DNA from: Eurosta solidaginis
Taxonomy: Eukaryota; Arthropoda; Insecta; Diptera; Tephritidae
DNA: 64,000 bases
Direction: 5' to 3'
Assembly (NCBI RefSeq): GCF_040869045.1
Contig: NC_090320.1
Coordinates: 144,420,941 to 144,484,940 of the forward strand
A program made the position numbers and the translations under genes. A model generated the notes under the pieces. It worked only from the letters and a program-made list of their open reading frames with translations. It was not told the DNA's origin and made no database searches. Positions 45,221-56,715 of the stretch are shown here, one piece after another; position 1 is the first letter of the stretch; every line of letters starts with the position of its first letter.

Positions 45221-45530
45221 TTGTGGATGCGGGACGCTACCCCAAGCGCCGACATACAGGCACCCCGGCACCTGGCAGATCCGCCATACCAATTCCGGCA
45301 CCCGCACGCGCCGCCCAGGCATCCTCGCCTGGTCAACCAGCCGTACCGGCACCCCCTGTCGCCACCGGCCAACCCCGTTCTCGCCCGGGAAACAACGTTC
45401 CCGCAGCAGCACCTAGCATCGCCCGACGCACGATTCGATGCACCGCGCAAGGGCTGCAGACCGCCAACGCTAGAGAAAAAGTGTCCGAAATCCTCGTGCG
45501 AGATGCGTTGCGGACCCTTAAATAACTCCA
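45221..45530 (+). pseudogene. GC-rich coding-like fragment fused to the LINE
   Basis: Base composition jumps from AT-rich to strongly GC-rich at about 45221. The frame 45223-45525 reads as a Pro/Ala/Arg-rich protein and ends SEILVRDALRTLK before a TAA; a short in-frame tail (LQEALAAEGRGRW) continues after the stop. I do not recognise the family; a Gag-like nucleocapsid region of another retroelement is one possibility. No start is visible. Confidence 0.4.
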
Positions 45531-46329
45531 GGAGGCTCTAGCCGCTGAAGGGCGGGGACGATGGCTGAGCGACTATTGCTGTCATCAACAGCCAACTTCA
45601 ACACAATTTTTACAACTAATTTAAAAGAATTTTTTGTCTTGAATTTGAATTGAATTATTTAATTTATATGTACCTTCTTATTATAAGCTACATATATGTA
45701 AACATGTATATTTGAAATGCTTATACACAAATATGTATAGCCACATAAGAGCCAGGAATCACGACTCATACTCATCAGCTGTGGCAAATTCTTTTACCAG
45801 TTTCTATTTCGCCTCTCTGGCAACCCCGACTGATGAGTTGACAGGTGACATATGTATATATATACTTTGTTTTTGTTTTGACTTTTGCTTATTGTTCATT
45901 CGAAATTTTTCTCTATTCGTGTGTGACACCAAAATTTATAAAATTGTAACAAGTTTTGTTAAACCAATTTTTATAAGTAAATGGAAATCCAAAAAATATA
46001 CAGTTCAATGAAATATTCACTAACGTGCATAATTAGACACCAGTTTTCATTTTCTCTAATCAAGAAAACCAGAATTGCGCTTCATATTAAAAGCTACTTT
46101 CGAGTTAAGATTGTGCAAAGGCTTTAGCACCTAAACGCTGCAGGACACGCTCAACACAACGCCGCAAACCGATAACAGAATTCACCAATAGACGGTCTAT
46201 TGCCACCGCCACCACCACCGTAATCAACTATCACCAAATCCACCACCATACCATCGCCATCACCGTGCCGTACCGACAAGAGCTACATCCCACAGAAAAA
46301 AAAAGGAAGGTAAATTTTCTATTGCCAGC
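45531..46329. other. AT-rich spacer, no gene seen
   Basis: Contains TATG-type microsatellite traces and a CCACCGCCACCACCACC stretch near 46202-46260. No LTR partner was found for it. Confidence 0.45.
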
Positions 46330-47212
46330 CCCCTAAACACTGCCCTTTAAGATGACTCAGCTCCTTAATCCATCATGGTGGCTTTGCTTTCCCCTTGAAT
46401 CTTCTCAGAGGACAAGCTCTATTGTACGCAGTTATCAGCGCCTTTGATAAGAAGTTGTTGCACTCCTCCAACTCCTCTACGGTGGCAACGTCTTTGGGCT
46501 GTCCCAGTCTTCCTGATACACATTCCTGAAATGTTTACCAGTCCGTTTCCCTAGGGTTTCTAAAGGTTTTCGCCTTCTCTACCCTCTTTAGGGGGATTCT
46601 GAAGCTGATTTATGCATTGTCTGAGAATGATGGCCTGTCAAGGGCTCTCCATTCATACCCCGATATGTCCTGCTCAGAGCTCAATGTAATATCAAGCACA
46701 TTTTTTTACGTAGGATCAGCACGCTACCCCTGTTGGCCACCTGTAGACTACTCTGTAGTATGTAACAAAAAAGGGACTCACCTCTATCATTAACATCGTC
46801 CCCTTCCTATACACTGTGATACGCCGTCCTCTGAACCCTTCTTGATCCACCAGCATTTTGAATTCCTCTGGTGGGGCTTCCACATTATGAGCCATGTAGC
46901 AGGATGCCAGGATAAGGAATGGATCTTTCTTTGCCTGTATTGCGACTACCGCTAAGTCCTCGGTGCTGAAGTTAGATAGCATACACGAGTATAGGTGTGT
47001 CCTTACCATGACTGCAGCTCTAACCCTGCTCCCTGTCTTTGCGTAATAAGCGCTGAATCCGCGAGCGCTGAGTCCAGAAGCCTTTCGTCCAGATGAGAGC
47101 CATGTTCTTGTTTCAGCGCTACATAAAACGAACCCTCCTCAAGAGTCAGGAGGAGCTCGCTCGATGCCACTTTACTGTGTTGGAGGTTTATCTGTAAGAC
47201 TCGCAGCGCCAT
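46330..47212 (-). pseudogene. LINE ORF2 endonuclease domain
   Basis: Begins MALRVLQINLQHSKVASSEL at 47212, the first strand of an APE-type endonuclease, and includes YVALKQEHGSH (the position where a QEP motif with the catalytic Glu is usual). After a frame change near 47005 it continues with DLAVVAIQAKKDPFLILASCYMAHN. A later broken stretch (46700-46340) includes PLETLGKR and DWDSPKTLPP-like text from the end of the domain. Three or more breaks make it inactive. Confidence 0.7.
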
Positions 47213-47214
47213 TG

Positions 47215-47925
47215 AGCTGTTTGTGTCCCTCCAAATTATCCAACACTGCGCCCACGCAATGGATTTTTTCCGCTGTTTTCCGAGTCTTGAGGTCCGTTTC
47301 TCCCACCTCTGTTCGAAGCATCTTTGTTAGACTCGCAGCATCAGCAAATCATCGATTGTTTGTCCACTTCCAAAGCCTCCACTTCTCCGCCTTTACTCTT
47401 GTGGTTCCCTGCTACTTCCGGGCCCTCGTAGTCTTTTTCCACCTCTCCTGCTCTTAGCATGTTTTGATTCTTCTTAAAGTTCTCAGCACCATTGATTTGA
47501 TCGTTAACCTCTGCCACTGCGCCTTTCCCCTCGTTATTTGCCGTTACTTTCAGGTTTTCGAGGTCCTTTCCCACCTTCCCTGCTTTAAGCTTATTGGTGT
47601 TATTATCCTGACGACTCCTCTTTTTAAGGCGCATAAATATACTACCTGTGCCACAAGATATTTTCCCAAGCTGCGAGTGCTACATATCCTCTGATTCCTT
47701 ATTAATTTGGAGAATGTAGTACTGGCCCCCCTTCATGGGTCGGGATACGTGGAGTACCTTCCAATCCCGCGTTGGTATATTCGGGTTCTGCCGCTACATC
47801 ATGTTAAGCATGTCTTCACCCTTTACCACTCGGGGTATCCAAACCTTGGCCTTTGGTCTCGTGGGATCAGTGCTCTATCCACCACCTTCAACCTTGCGCC
47901 TTCTTGTTTTTGAATGTCTGGAAGA
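47215..47925 (-). pseudogene. LINE ORF1 C-terminal part
   Basis: The clear piece (47634-47341) starts RLKKRSRQDNNTNKLKAGKV and is Lys/Glu/Asn-rich with an imperfect internal repeat (KAGKVGKDLENLKV and RAGEVEKDYEGPEV). Upstream, short frames such as DRALIPRDQRPRFGYP and YYILQINKESEDM belong to a Gag-like domain but switch frame repeatedly. Confidence 0.6.
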
Positions 47926-49073
47926 AAAATTTTAAAAGTCAAAATTTATCAAAAAATATATCTTTACAGTATATAAGTAAATTATGTCAACATTCAACTC
48001 CAGTAATGATATGGTGCAACAAAATACAAAAATATAAGAAAATTTCAAAATGGGCGTTGTCTAGAATACTTTTGATAACCATAAGTCGAACAAAATCCGA
48101 AAATCCTTGTGAAATTTGGTAAGGGCATAGCTTCTATGACGATAACTGTTTTCTGTGAAAATGGGCGAAATCAGTTGAAGCCACGCCCAGTTTTTATACA
48201 CAGTCCACCGTCTGTCCTTCCGCTCGGCTGTTACCACGATAACTTGAGCAAAAATCGATATATCTTTACTAAACTTAGTTCACGTACTTATCTGAACTCA
48301 CTTTATCTTGGTATTAAAAATGGGCGAAATCCGACTATGACCACGCCCACTTTTTCGATATCGAAAATTTAAAAAAATGCCATAATTCTATGCCAAATAC
48401 GAAAAAAGGGATGAAACATGGTGATTGCATTGGTTTTTTGACGCAAAATATACCTTTAGAAAAAACTTTTTAAAATGGGTGTGACACCTACTATATTAAG
48501 TAGAAGAAAATGAAAATGTTCTGCAGGGCGAAATCAAAAGCCCTTGGAATCATGGCAGGAATACTGTTCGTGGCATTACATATATAAATAAATTAGCGGT
48601 ACCCGACAAATGATGTTCTGTGTCACCCTGGTCCACATTTTGGTCGATATCTCGAAAACGCTTTCACATATACAACTAAGGGCCACTCCCTTTTTAAACC
48701 CTCATTAATACCTTTAATTTGACACATTAGGCGTCCACCTATAGAACTGAGGCCCACTCCCTTTTAAAATACTCATTACCACCTTTCATTTGATACCCAT
48801 ATCCTACAAACACATTATAGAGTCCCCCTGGTCCACCTTTATGACGATATCTTGAAAAGGCGTCCACCTAGAGAACTAAGGCCCACTGCCTTTAACTTTG
48901 ATTGGATAACGGTTGGTTGTACAGGTATAAAGGAATCGAGATAGATATAGACTTCCATATATCAAAATCATCAGTATCGAAAAAAAATTTGATTGAACCA
49001 TGTCCGTCCGTTCGTCCGTCCGTTAACACGATAACTTGAGTAAATTTTGAGGTATCTTGATGAAATTTGGTAT
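47926..49073. repeat. Dispersed fly repeat, second block, truncated by gypsy C
   Basis: Contains AAAATGGGCG(T/A) blocks, CCACGCCCA, a GATAACTTGAG segment, and tandem units of about 125 bp with GGCGTCCACCTA.AGAACT and CTGGTCCACCTTTATG (near 48730 and 48858). From 48900 it repeats the GGATAACGGTTGG-to-TCCGTCCG part of 29260-29380. It ends at ATGAAATTTGGTAT where the gypsy C LTR begins. Confidence 0.65.
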
Positions 49074-49409
49074 TGTAGTGTAAACAGCCAACAATTTAAG
49101 GGCAAATATTTAAATGAGCTACCCTGTAACAAAAATAGTCGAAATATTCATCAACACATAAAAAAGCATTTTCAATTCTTGCTGACATAGCCATTCACAC
49201 GATTTAATACAGGTGTGTGCACACAACCAAACAAATTTGCATTCAAGCAAATTTGCGAACGTTGCATTTCCCACAGAAGTCACAACTCAAAACAAGTGTG
49301 TAGGTACATATTTTGTATGAAGTTATATGTAGGTATGTAAGTATGTATGCTTAAGGTAAATATGTATCTAAGTATGTATGCTTAAATGATGTGCAAATTA
49401 ATACAGTAT
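49074..49409 (+). repeat. Gypsy C 5' LTR, first part
   Basis: Matches 61976-62242 (TGTAGTGTAAACAGCCAAC, ACCCTGTAACAAAAATAGTC, GCTGACATAGCCATTCACAC, CATTTCCCACAGA) up to about 49334. Beyond that no LTR partner exists for comparison; TATG-rich sequence leads into the LINE, whose exact 5' end I cannot fix. Confidence 0.85.
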
Positions 49410-49480
49410 ATATCGTCAGTGCGTGCAGACGTGTTTTTCATTCGCTCGCATATTATTATTTTTATCTTTATATTTCTGCA

Positions 49481-50464
49481 ATGTCTAAGTGCATAATTTG
49501 TGACAATCATTTCTTGGAGAGTGACAGTATCTCTTGTAATATTTGTTGCCAAAAGGTGCATTCAAAATGCTCGAAATTAAACTCGCATTGTATAAAACTA
49601 TTAAAATCGAATTTAAATCTATTATACAGATGTGATATTTGTGTAAATACAAACATTCCAACATATATATCTACTCTCGAAAAAGCATTCTCATCTTTGA
49701 GTGAAATTAAGTATGTTCTTGTGGGTGTTAATAGTGTTTGTAACACCAATCTTACTGCCTCTGATGTGAAAAGTGCAAATGATAGAGTTACGCGCTCTAA
49801 AGCAAAGGGTAATGAACCTTCACCCAACTCTAATAAGCCTAAGCGCACTCATTCTCAGCAAGCACAAGAAACTGCAAAGAGCTCGAAGCACTCATTACTT
49901 GTTGTTAGTGACAGTGAGAAGAGTACTGCTGTTGTTGCTGATGCTGCTGGCAATTTGTCATCAAGTTTGCCTACCACTAATATTCGCATTAGAACAAATT
50001 CAGACCCTGCGCTCGCTGATATGCGGTCTGTTAAAAACTCATTGCCTTTTACCGATTTGAGTAATACTGCAAATGCAAGCAAGAAAGCAATTAGCTCAAA
50101 TACAGGAACAGTGAAAAATAACAAACACAAAAAATCAGCTGTTGTGTTAGGCACTAATAATAACACCGATCTCAACGTAGCCGTTCGTAACTCTTGGTTC
50201 CATTTATCGTCATTCACCTCGTCTGTTACTAGTGATGATATTATTAAGAACGTCTCTCAACATATTGGCATCGCAGCTGGGGAACTCCTGTGTTTCAAGT
50301 TGGTTAAGAAAACTGGCGATAACTCATCTCGAAAGTGGTTTAATTTTAAACTTGGTCTACCTGCGAAATACAGCGACAGGGTCCTTAATGCATCAGCGTG
50401 GCCTAAAAATGTTAAAATCAAGCCTTTTTTCCAGAAACGTGGAGTGACAGCACTAAAAACCTAA
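49481..50464 (+). CDS. LINE ORF1 with PHD-like zinc finger
   Basis: 327 codons from ATG 49481 (an open stretch upstream to 49391 lacks ATG) to TAA 50462-50464. The first 50 residues form a PHD/zinc-ribbon-like cluster: CIICDNHFLESDSISCNICC, HSKCSKLNS and YRCDIC. The centre is Ser/Asn/Lys-rich and probably disordered. The C-terminal third (NSWFHLSSFTSSVTSDDII to WPKNVKIKPFFQKRG) looks like the RNA-binding domain of ORF1 proteins of CR1/jockey-type LINEs. The frame is intact. The stop overlaps the ORF2 start as TAATG. Confidence 0.8.
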   Translation: MSKCIICDNHFLESDSISCNICCQKVHSKCSKLNSHCIKLLKSNLNLLYRCDICVNTNIPTYISTLEKAFSSLSEIKYVLVGVNSVCNTNLTASDVKSANDRVTRSKAKGNEPSPNSNKPKRTHSQQAQETAKSSKHSLLVVSDSEKSTAVVADAAGNLSSSLPTTNIRIRTNSDPALADMRSVKNSLPFTDLSNTANASKKAISSNTGTVKNNKHKKSAVVLGTNNNTDLNVAVRNSWFHLSSFTSSVTSDDIIKNVSQHIGIAAGELLCFKLVKKTGDNSSRKWFNFKLGLPAKYSDRVLNASAWPKNVKIKPFFQKRGVTALKT

Positions 50465-53386
50465 TGGAGTCCTACATCGGAAATAAATTGCCTACGTCAT
50501 CCACTATCACTTCTAATCTTAATATTTATTTTCAAAACCCATCCGGTTTGAGAACGAAAGCGGATATTGTTAACTCGTTTAGTGCGCAAATGGACTTTGA
50601 TATTTTTGTTATAGTCGAAACTTGGCTAAATTCAGACTTTTTTGATGGCGAATTTTTCGACCTCAACATATACGATGTCTTTCGCAAGGACAGAGATCCT
50701 TCCAAAACTGGCTCTCGCAGGGGCGGAGGCGTTCTTATCGCTGTTCAAAGAAAGTATCGCAGTAATTTAATTACGCTTAATAACGGCGACTCTCTACTTG
50801 ATCAGGTGTGTCTGTCTGAAAGACTCTTCCAGATCCTTCTATATTGTGGGTTCTTACATCCCTCCGAATTGTAATCATGAACTTTACAAAATGCATACAG
50901 ATAACATTATATCTCTGGCAGAAAACAATGTAATGGATGATAATTTGTGCATTTTAGGAGACTTCAATTTAAGTAATGTCCACTGGTCTGAAAGTTCTTG
51001 TCGTTCATTTCTTTCGCCATCCAATGTAACTTCCTCTCACGAGACATACTTTATTGATTGTATGCTAAGTCTTAATCTTAAGCAAATCAATCTGTATTTT
51101 AACAAATAAAACAGAATCTTAGATCTCATTTTTGTCAGCGATAATATTAATTACAATATTTCGGAATGCTTGCTGCCTTTAAGTCAATGTGACAAGCATC
51201 ATGTACCTTTAAATATAAGTATTAATTGTTATGAATACATTTCTACTAGTCAAAATACTAGTGATGTGATTGCTTTCCAATACAATAATTGTGATTTTAC
51301 TGTTTTAAATAATTTATTACAAGAAGTCAATTTGACTGCTCTTTTTTCATATTCAAATTTTAATAATTGCTTTTCTAATTTTAAAAATTGTTTGCATGAC
51401 TTTTGTTTAGAAAATATAGGAGTTAAAAAAAAGCGGCCACATAAAATTCCGTGGTACACTAAAGATTTAAAAAAACTTAAAAATCTGAGAAATAAGTTTC
51501 ACAAAAAATTTCACACAACAAGGAATATTTATTTTTATAATAAATATAAGTACTTTGCTGGCAAATTTAACCGGTTAGATAAGTTTCTATACAAGAATTA
51601 CATTCACTGTGCTGAGCGCAGCATTAAAAGTAATCCGAACTATTTCTGGACCTTTATCAAATCCAGACGGTCTCGTTCTTTTATTCCCACGTCAGTTTTT
51701 CTCGACGATAAAGCTGCTGAAGGACCCAATGAGGTAGCTAATCTGTTTGCTGATTTTTTTAAGTCAAACTTTTCTACTGATGAGAATTCCTCTTCTGCAA
51801 ACTTTTCTTCGAACTTTAGCTCTTACCAAAATTTTGGTTCTCTTGTATTATCTGTTGAGGACATAGAGATGAGTCTGACTTCACTGAAACCTTCGTCTGA
51901 GACCGACGTTGATGGACTATCGGCGATTTTGCTAAAGAAATGCCCAGCTCTCATCGAACCTCTTAAAATAATGTTTAATTTATCTCTTTCATCAGGTACT
52001 TTCATTAATGATTGGAAAGTAGCACACATAGTTCCGATTTTGAAATCTGGTAAAAAGAATGATGTTCGGACCTATAGATCCATCTCGAAGCTCTCTTCCG
52101 TTTCAAAACTTTTTGAGTGCATCGTAAAAGACAAATTGTTCTTTGCAACCAAGTCGCTTATTTGTCATAATCAGCATGGCTTTGTACCAGGGCGGTCCAC
52201 AGCCGCGAACTTAGCTGTGTTCACCGACTACTACAATACTGCCTTTCCGGCTGGATTCCAGGTTGACTGTGTATATACACACTTTTCAAAAGCCTTTGAT
52301 AAAGTTTCTCATATAGTACTACTTAAAAAACTAGCATTTATGGGCTTCCATTCCAGCTTTTTGGAGTGGATAAAATCGTATCTCACTGATAGACGTTGTG
52401 TTGTTACCATTGATGGTGTGTTCTCACAACCTTTCATTGCCTCTTCTGGGGTACCGCAAGGGAGCGTCTTAGGCCCTCTACTATTTGTTCTGTTCATCAA
52501 TGACATTAGTAGCTGCTTTTCCTTCGCAAATTGTTTACTTTATGCCGATGACCTCAAAATATTCGCCAAAGTCCAAGATGCCTCTGATGAAGCAAAGCTT
52601 CTATGCAATATCAACGCTGTTCATTCATGGTGTCTTCGTTTTCGTCTCCCTTTAAACATAAAGAAATGTTTTAAAATGACATTTGCTAAAATTTTGCATT
52701 TTCGAAGTACGTCCTACCACATTTCTAATACTGTCCTTCAGAATGTTGTCGAAGTAAAGGACCTAGGAGTTTTTTTTGACCCGAAACTGTCTTTTAACAA
52801 ACATGTTGATTTCATCATTGCGAAGGCCTACTCTGTCCTAGGCTTTATTCGTCGGAACTGCACCAAGTTCTCAGACCCTTATACTCTTAAAATGTTGTAT
52901 ATAACTTTTGTTCGCTCAAACCTTGAATATGCAGTTTTTGTCTGGAGGCCGTATAACCAGATATCAATAAAAAGAATAGAACGTATTCAAAAGGTGTTCA
53001 TTAATTTCGCTTTACGGTCCCTCAAATTTGATACTCCCATTCCACCCTATGCATCCCGTATTATGCTACTTGACCTACAATCTCTCGAAACCCGTAGGTC
53101 AATCTTATCTTTGACTTTCATGTTTAATGTTATTAATGGTACGATAGATTGTCCTTATCTTCTGGAAAGGATTACTTTTAATATTCCAAGGCGAAATCTT
53201 CGCGTCACCTATCCTTTTTACTGGAAAAAAGTCAAAACTAAATTTGCCAGTAATGCTCCTCTTGCAAGATCTATGCGCGAATTTAATATTCTATCTCAGA
53301 GTATTTCGCTTGATTTTTCCTTGGGAAAACAAGCTTTTTTGAATATTTTACTCTCTTATTTTAAGCAGGTATGTTTCATTTTGTAA
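50464..53386 (+). pseudogene. pol: LINE ORF2, endonuclease-reverse transcriptase
   Basis: Starts at ATG 50464 in the TAATG overlap. Endonuclease: NIYFQNPSGLRTKA, IVETWLNSDFF (catalytic Glu) and CILGDFNLSNVHW (Asp, Asn). The frame changes near 50800-50860, and a TAA lies at 51107-51109; from there it is open to 53386. RT: FVPGRSTAANLAVFTDYY, motif A VYTHFSKAFDKV, SSGVPQGSVLGPLLFVLFIN, motif C LLYADDLKIF and VKDLGVFFDPKLSF. In motif A a His stands where the metal-binding Asp is expected, so the enzyme would be dead even without the two frame lesions. Clade: CR1/jockey group, not resolved further. Confidence 0.9.
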
Positions 53387-53456
53387 CCTACACCATGGTT
53401 ATTCTTTCATAGACAGTATTGAATAAATATAAATATAAATATATAAATATAAATAT

Positions 53457-53579
53457 GTATGTAAGAATATGTTAGAATAATTTTGTATAAATAAGCTGAC
53501 AACATTTGAATAAAAGAGCAATTAAGCATTGAGCTTTGATCACTCACAACGCAGTATATTTTATTTCAAACCTTTTACA
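53457..53579 (+). repeat. Gypsy C 5' LTR, last part
   Basis: TATGTAAGAATATG through AATAAATAAGCTGAC-like sequence, a TTGAATAAAAGAGC polyadenylation signal and the end ACCTTTTACA. It lies between the LINE tail and the primer-binding site. The 3' LTR of the element lacks this part, so the assignment rests on position and on the CA end before the PBS. Confidence 0.65.
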
Positions 53580-53592
53580 TGGCGATCCTGCC
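53580..53592 (+). promoter_or_regulatory. Putative primer-binding site of gypsy C
   Basis: TGGCGATCCTGCC begins immediately after the CA end of the LTR. TGG at this point is the complement of a tRNA CCA end. I could not assign the tRNA. Confidence 0.5.
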
Positions 53593-55975
53593 TACGATTC
53601 TTCTGGCTGATTTTTCAGCCTTATTTCAAAGCTGACAAGGACTTTACTGGCTGATTACAGCCTACCCAGCCAGCATTTTTTGAAAATTTTGATCAACAAA
53701 TATTTAAATATCATACCCCAAGGTGATTAAAAACGTTTAAATTTAAAAGTATTTTCTGTTCGTAAATTAACGTATCGTCGGGAGAAAAATGTACCATAAA
53801 TGTGATTATTCTTGAATAATCATTTATAATTCCTGTTTCGAAACGCTTTTTATTCATATTTGATATCATTGTAAAATTGAGCTTTAATAGTTTTAGAGTA
53901 ATACTAGGTTCAAACACACACCAAATTGGCAATTTATACTGTTTGGGCAATTTATTACGCAATTTGTCATATAATAAATTGTAATAATAAATTGCCAATT
54001 TAAAAAAAAATGCGTAATAAATTGTTTCAACCTGGAAATGCAACATTGTAAAGTGTGTTTATTGAGTATATTTAAACGTCACTTACGCATGGATGAACTA
54101 TATGGTTGGCTCATTTCATCAGCTGATTTATGTCTTTCATTTCACTGGAGTAGGGACTGTCAAAAGAAGATGGCAAAATCAAAATGAAAACAAAGCACTG
54201 AACACATTTTCTTACAACACACAAAAATATCAAAGTTTTATGTTTTCATTCCATTCCATTCGCCTAATTTCAACACGCACTTTTTGACATTCTGAACAAA
54301 GGTATGTTGTTGCTGTAGAGATGAGCCAACCGGCTATCAAATTACTATTGTGTAAGCTAAATTGAGTTGTATGAACACCACTCAATTTAAATTGAAATTG
54401 CTTCAATTTATTTTTCTGTTTGAACATAGTATAATATTTGACTGCTTTTCACAGTCAATTTCTGATCATATTCGTGAATATATTTAAATCGTTTTGGTTG
54501 AGATTTTTGAATCATTTTTGAATGCCATTATAATGCATATATTCTTCATATCTCATTCAAAATAGGATACTACATAATCATCTTATTTCATCAGGCGAAG
54601 AAAGCATGCGAAAGTAAGCTATTCGAACCACAGCTAACTCGCAAACAAACTTGACCGATATACACCTGCGACTACAACATCCAACATCAGCATTATCATC
54701 TGCATCTTAAAATACGGATACGATACGGGATGTTGAAGCCGTATCCAGGTATGTCAAGATAGTTTCACTTACCTGGGGTTATAATAGCTCCACAACCTAT
54801 GTATTGACCAATTATTATGTATTTTTTGGGAAGCTGAAGGGGAGAAATGGTTGGGGAAATCTTCGTTCACGAGCAGCATTAAATTATTTTTGTCTTGCAG
54901 AATATCTTTTGCATAAATAATAAAATTTTTATATATTTTTTCTTAGCTTCATGATTGAAAAAATATTGTATGAGAAAAAAAGTAAATTTTTAATGAAAAG
55001 TAAAATTTCCACAAGTATAAAATTCATTATTCAGTCAACAAATATATTCATAAAAGATTCAGAAAGCTGAATGAAAAATGATTATAAATTTTTGATCACC
55101 TAAAGTAAACACATTTGATTCAAATATGACTCCAAAATGTGATTGAAAAACTATTTTCAGTTTTTGATCATTAAAGGTAAGCATATTTGATTATACTTTT
55201 TGTTGGTTTTTATGAAATATTAAAATTTAGTCATTAAAGGACTTCAAAAATGATTCCAAAAAGTGATCGAAAAATGCTTTTTAGTTTTTCATCATCAAAA
55301 GTATTCATATTTGATTATTTCTTTTGTTCAATTGTATGATAACTCATTATTTAGTCAGAAAGAGTAATCAAATTGTATTGATATGTAGGAAAATTCAAAA
55401 TTTAATCACCTAAATGCTGAGTGGGTAAGCTTTATAAAAGGAACAAAGAGTGAAGCTATAAAACGAGTTTTTTACTCTAAATTTTATCCTGGAAGAAGAA
55501 AAGCAAAAAGGAGCTGATCAAACGAAATCTACTGAAAGCTAATTTGAATAAATTTGGAGCACTAAAAAATTACGCCATTTAGCAATTTTTATGATAATTT
55601 AGGGGCTTTATAATCGAACTGATGCAGGAGCAGTGGATATGACCAATTTGGAGCACTCAAAAATGACGCCATTTAGCAATTTTTATGATAATTTACGGGC
55701 TTTATAATCGAAATGATGCAGGAGCAGTGGATATGAGCAGTAAACATATTACCTTGGAAGGAACAAAAGAACCACATTCGGAATAAACAACAAGACTGGC
55801 AGCAAATTTATAAATACAATAAATATAATTACCTTAATTTTGAAATAGTTTTAACATTTTAGACATAATTTCTAAGCAGGAAAAATATTCGGGCAATCTA
55901 ACGGCTGCCTATTGACAAGCAAAAATTCAAATTTCTGCTGTAAAAACCTTTTTTTTTTTTGATAAATTTTGAGAT
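53593..55975 (+). other. Leader of gypsy C with internal repeats
   Basis: No gene supported. Three diverged repeats of about 125 bp lie at 55060-55400 (GATTATAAATTTTTGATCA, then AAA.GTAA.CA.ATTTGATT). A 94-bp tandem duplication starts at 55551 and 55645 (AATTTGGAGCACT, GCCATTTAGCAATTTTTATG). Confidence 0.6.
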
Positions 55976-56347
55976 ATGTTCCAAGAAGAGGACATACAAA
56001 GTCAAAGCCAATTTGATCAAATTTTTGAAAGATTTGTTAAACTAAATCTGACGTTCCAAGAAGGTGAAAACAAAACACCTGAAATACCCAAGCAAGGCCC
56101 TAAGCCAATAATAATGGAGGAATATACACAGAGAAATAAGATTCAAAAAATTGGGGAACCTAAAGTTCCAAAACCGATAAAATTGAAAAGAAAAAGAGGG
56201 GGAAAGCAATTTGCCATTCGAAAAACAATAGCCAAGATTTATGCAAAAATTAATTTAAGCACAAGTCAGGCAGAAAAAATTAAACTAAAACAAGAAATCA
56301 AGGAATTAAGGAAAAATAATTATCAAAATAAAAACCAAACCCAGTAA
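55976..56347 (+). CDS. Small ORF 1 before gag, gypsy C
   Basis: 123 codons from ATG to TAA. Acidic N terminus (MFQEEDIQSQSQFDQIFERF), Pro/Lys-rich middle (PKVPKPIKLKRKRGGKQF) that looks like a basic nuclear or nucleic-acid-binding stretch, and a C-terminal Lys/Glu-rich helix (AEKIKLKQEIKELRKNN), possibly a short coiled coil. Unrecognised. Codon use is as AT-rich as in the pol gene of this element. Confidence 0.5.
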   Translation: MFQEEDIQSQSQFDQIFERFVKLNLTFQEGENKTPEIPKQGPKPIIMEEYTQRNKIQKIGEPKVPKPIKLKRKRGGKQFAIRKTIAKIYAKINLSTSQAEKIKLKQEIKELRKNNYQNKNQTQ

Positions 56348-56420
56348 TGTAAACATTAGGGTGTTGAAAAAAAAAAATAAAAATAAAATACAATTTTGTA
56401 AGACTACTGATTTTATAATT

Positions 56421-56647
56421 ATGGCAGGATCAAGAAAAATTAAAAGTTATGTAAAAGGCCCACTTGAGGACCTTAAAAATGAAATTAAAATTGTAGTTGA
56501 GGAAAAAACTCTAGTATGGTTGAAAAAATGGTGGAAACGTATTGATATGCCTGGGAACCAACAATATGGAATGTAAGAAACCCACCAGCAATAGCCACCG
56601 AAGAATTATATAGTTACGAAGTCAAATTTATGGGAAGAACAGATTAA
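56421..56647 (+). pseudogene. Small ORF 2 before gag, gypsy C, frameshifted
   Basis: ATG at 56421 (MAGSRKIKSYVKGPLEDLKN) with a helical EIKIVVEEKTLVWLKKWWKR and IDMPGNQQY. The frame stops at 56574-56576, but another frame opens at once with WNVRNPPAIATEELYSYEVK and runs to TAA 56645-56647, so a small deletion or insertion near 56570 appears to have split a protein of about 75 residues. Function unknown. Confidence 0.5.
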
Positions 56648-56715
56648 TATATTGAAAAAAAAGAAAACTTTTTTTAATAAAAGAAAAAAAATTTTTTTTC
56701 TTCATATTTTTTACG

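Larger units (their letters stand above)
46330..47925 (-). mobile_element. LOA/I-group LINE fragment
   Basis: On the minus strand, an ORF1 C-terminal region (about 47925-47341) is followed by the N-terminal endonuclease of ORF2 (47212-46330). The RT is absent, so the copy is cut at its 3' side. The arrangement and the VLQINLQHSKVASSELLL start fit LOA/R1/I-type LINEs. Confidence 0.7.
49410..53456 (+). mobile_element. Nearly full-length two-ORF LINE nested in the gypsy C LTR
   Basis: About 4 kb: a short leader starting near TCAGTGCGTGCAGACGTG, ORF1 (49481-50464), ORF2 (50464-53386) and a short 3' end finishing in an A-rich AAATAT repeat tail (about 53424-53455) instead of pure poly(A). The LTR of gypsy C resumes after the tail with TATGTAAGAATATG; TATGTAAG also occurs before the LINE at about 49335, and may be the target duplication. 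Confidence 0.85.

Noticed and set aside
45169..45450. Minus-strand Gly/Arg/Cys-rich frames in the GC-rich block
   Set aside because: They are shadows of the plus-strand Pro/Ala-rich frame in high-GC sequence.
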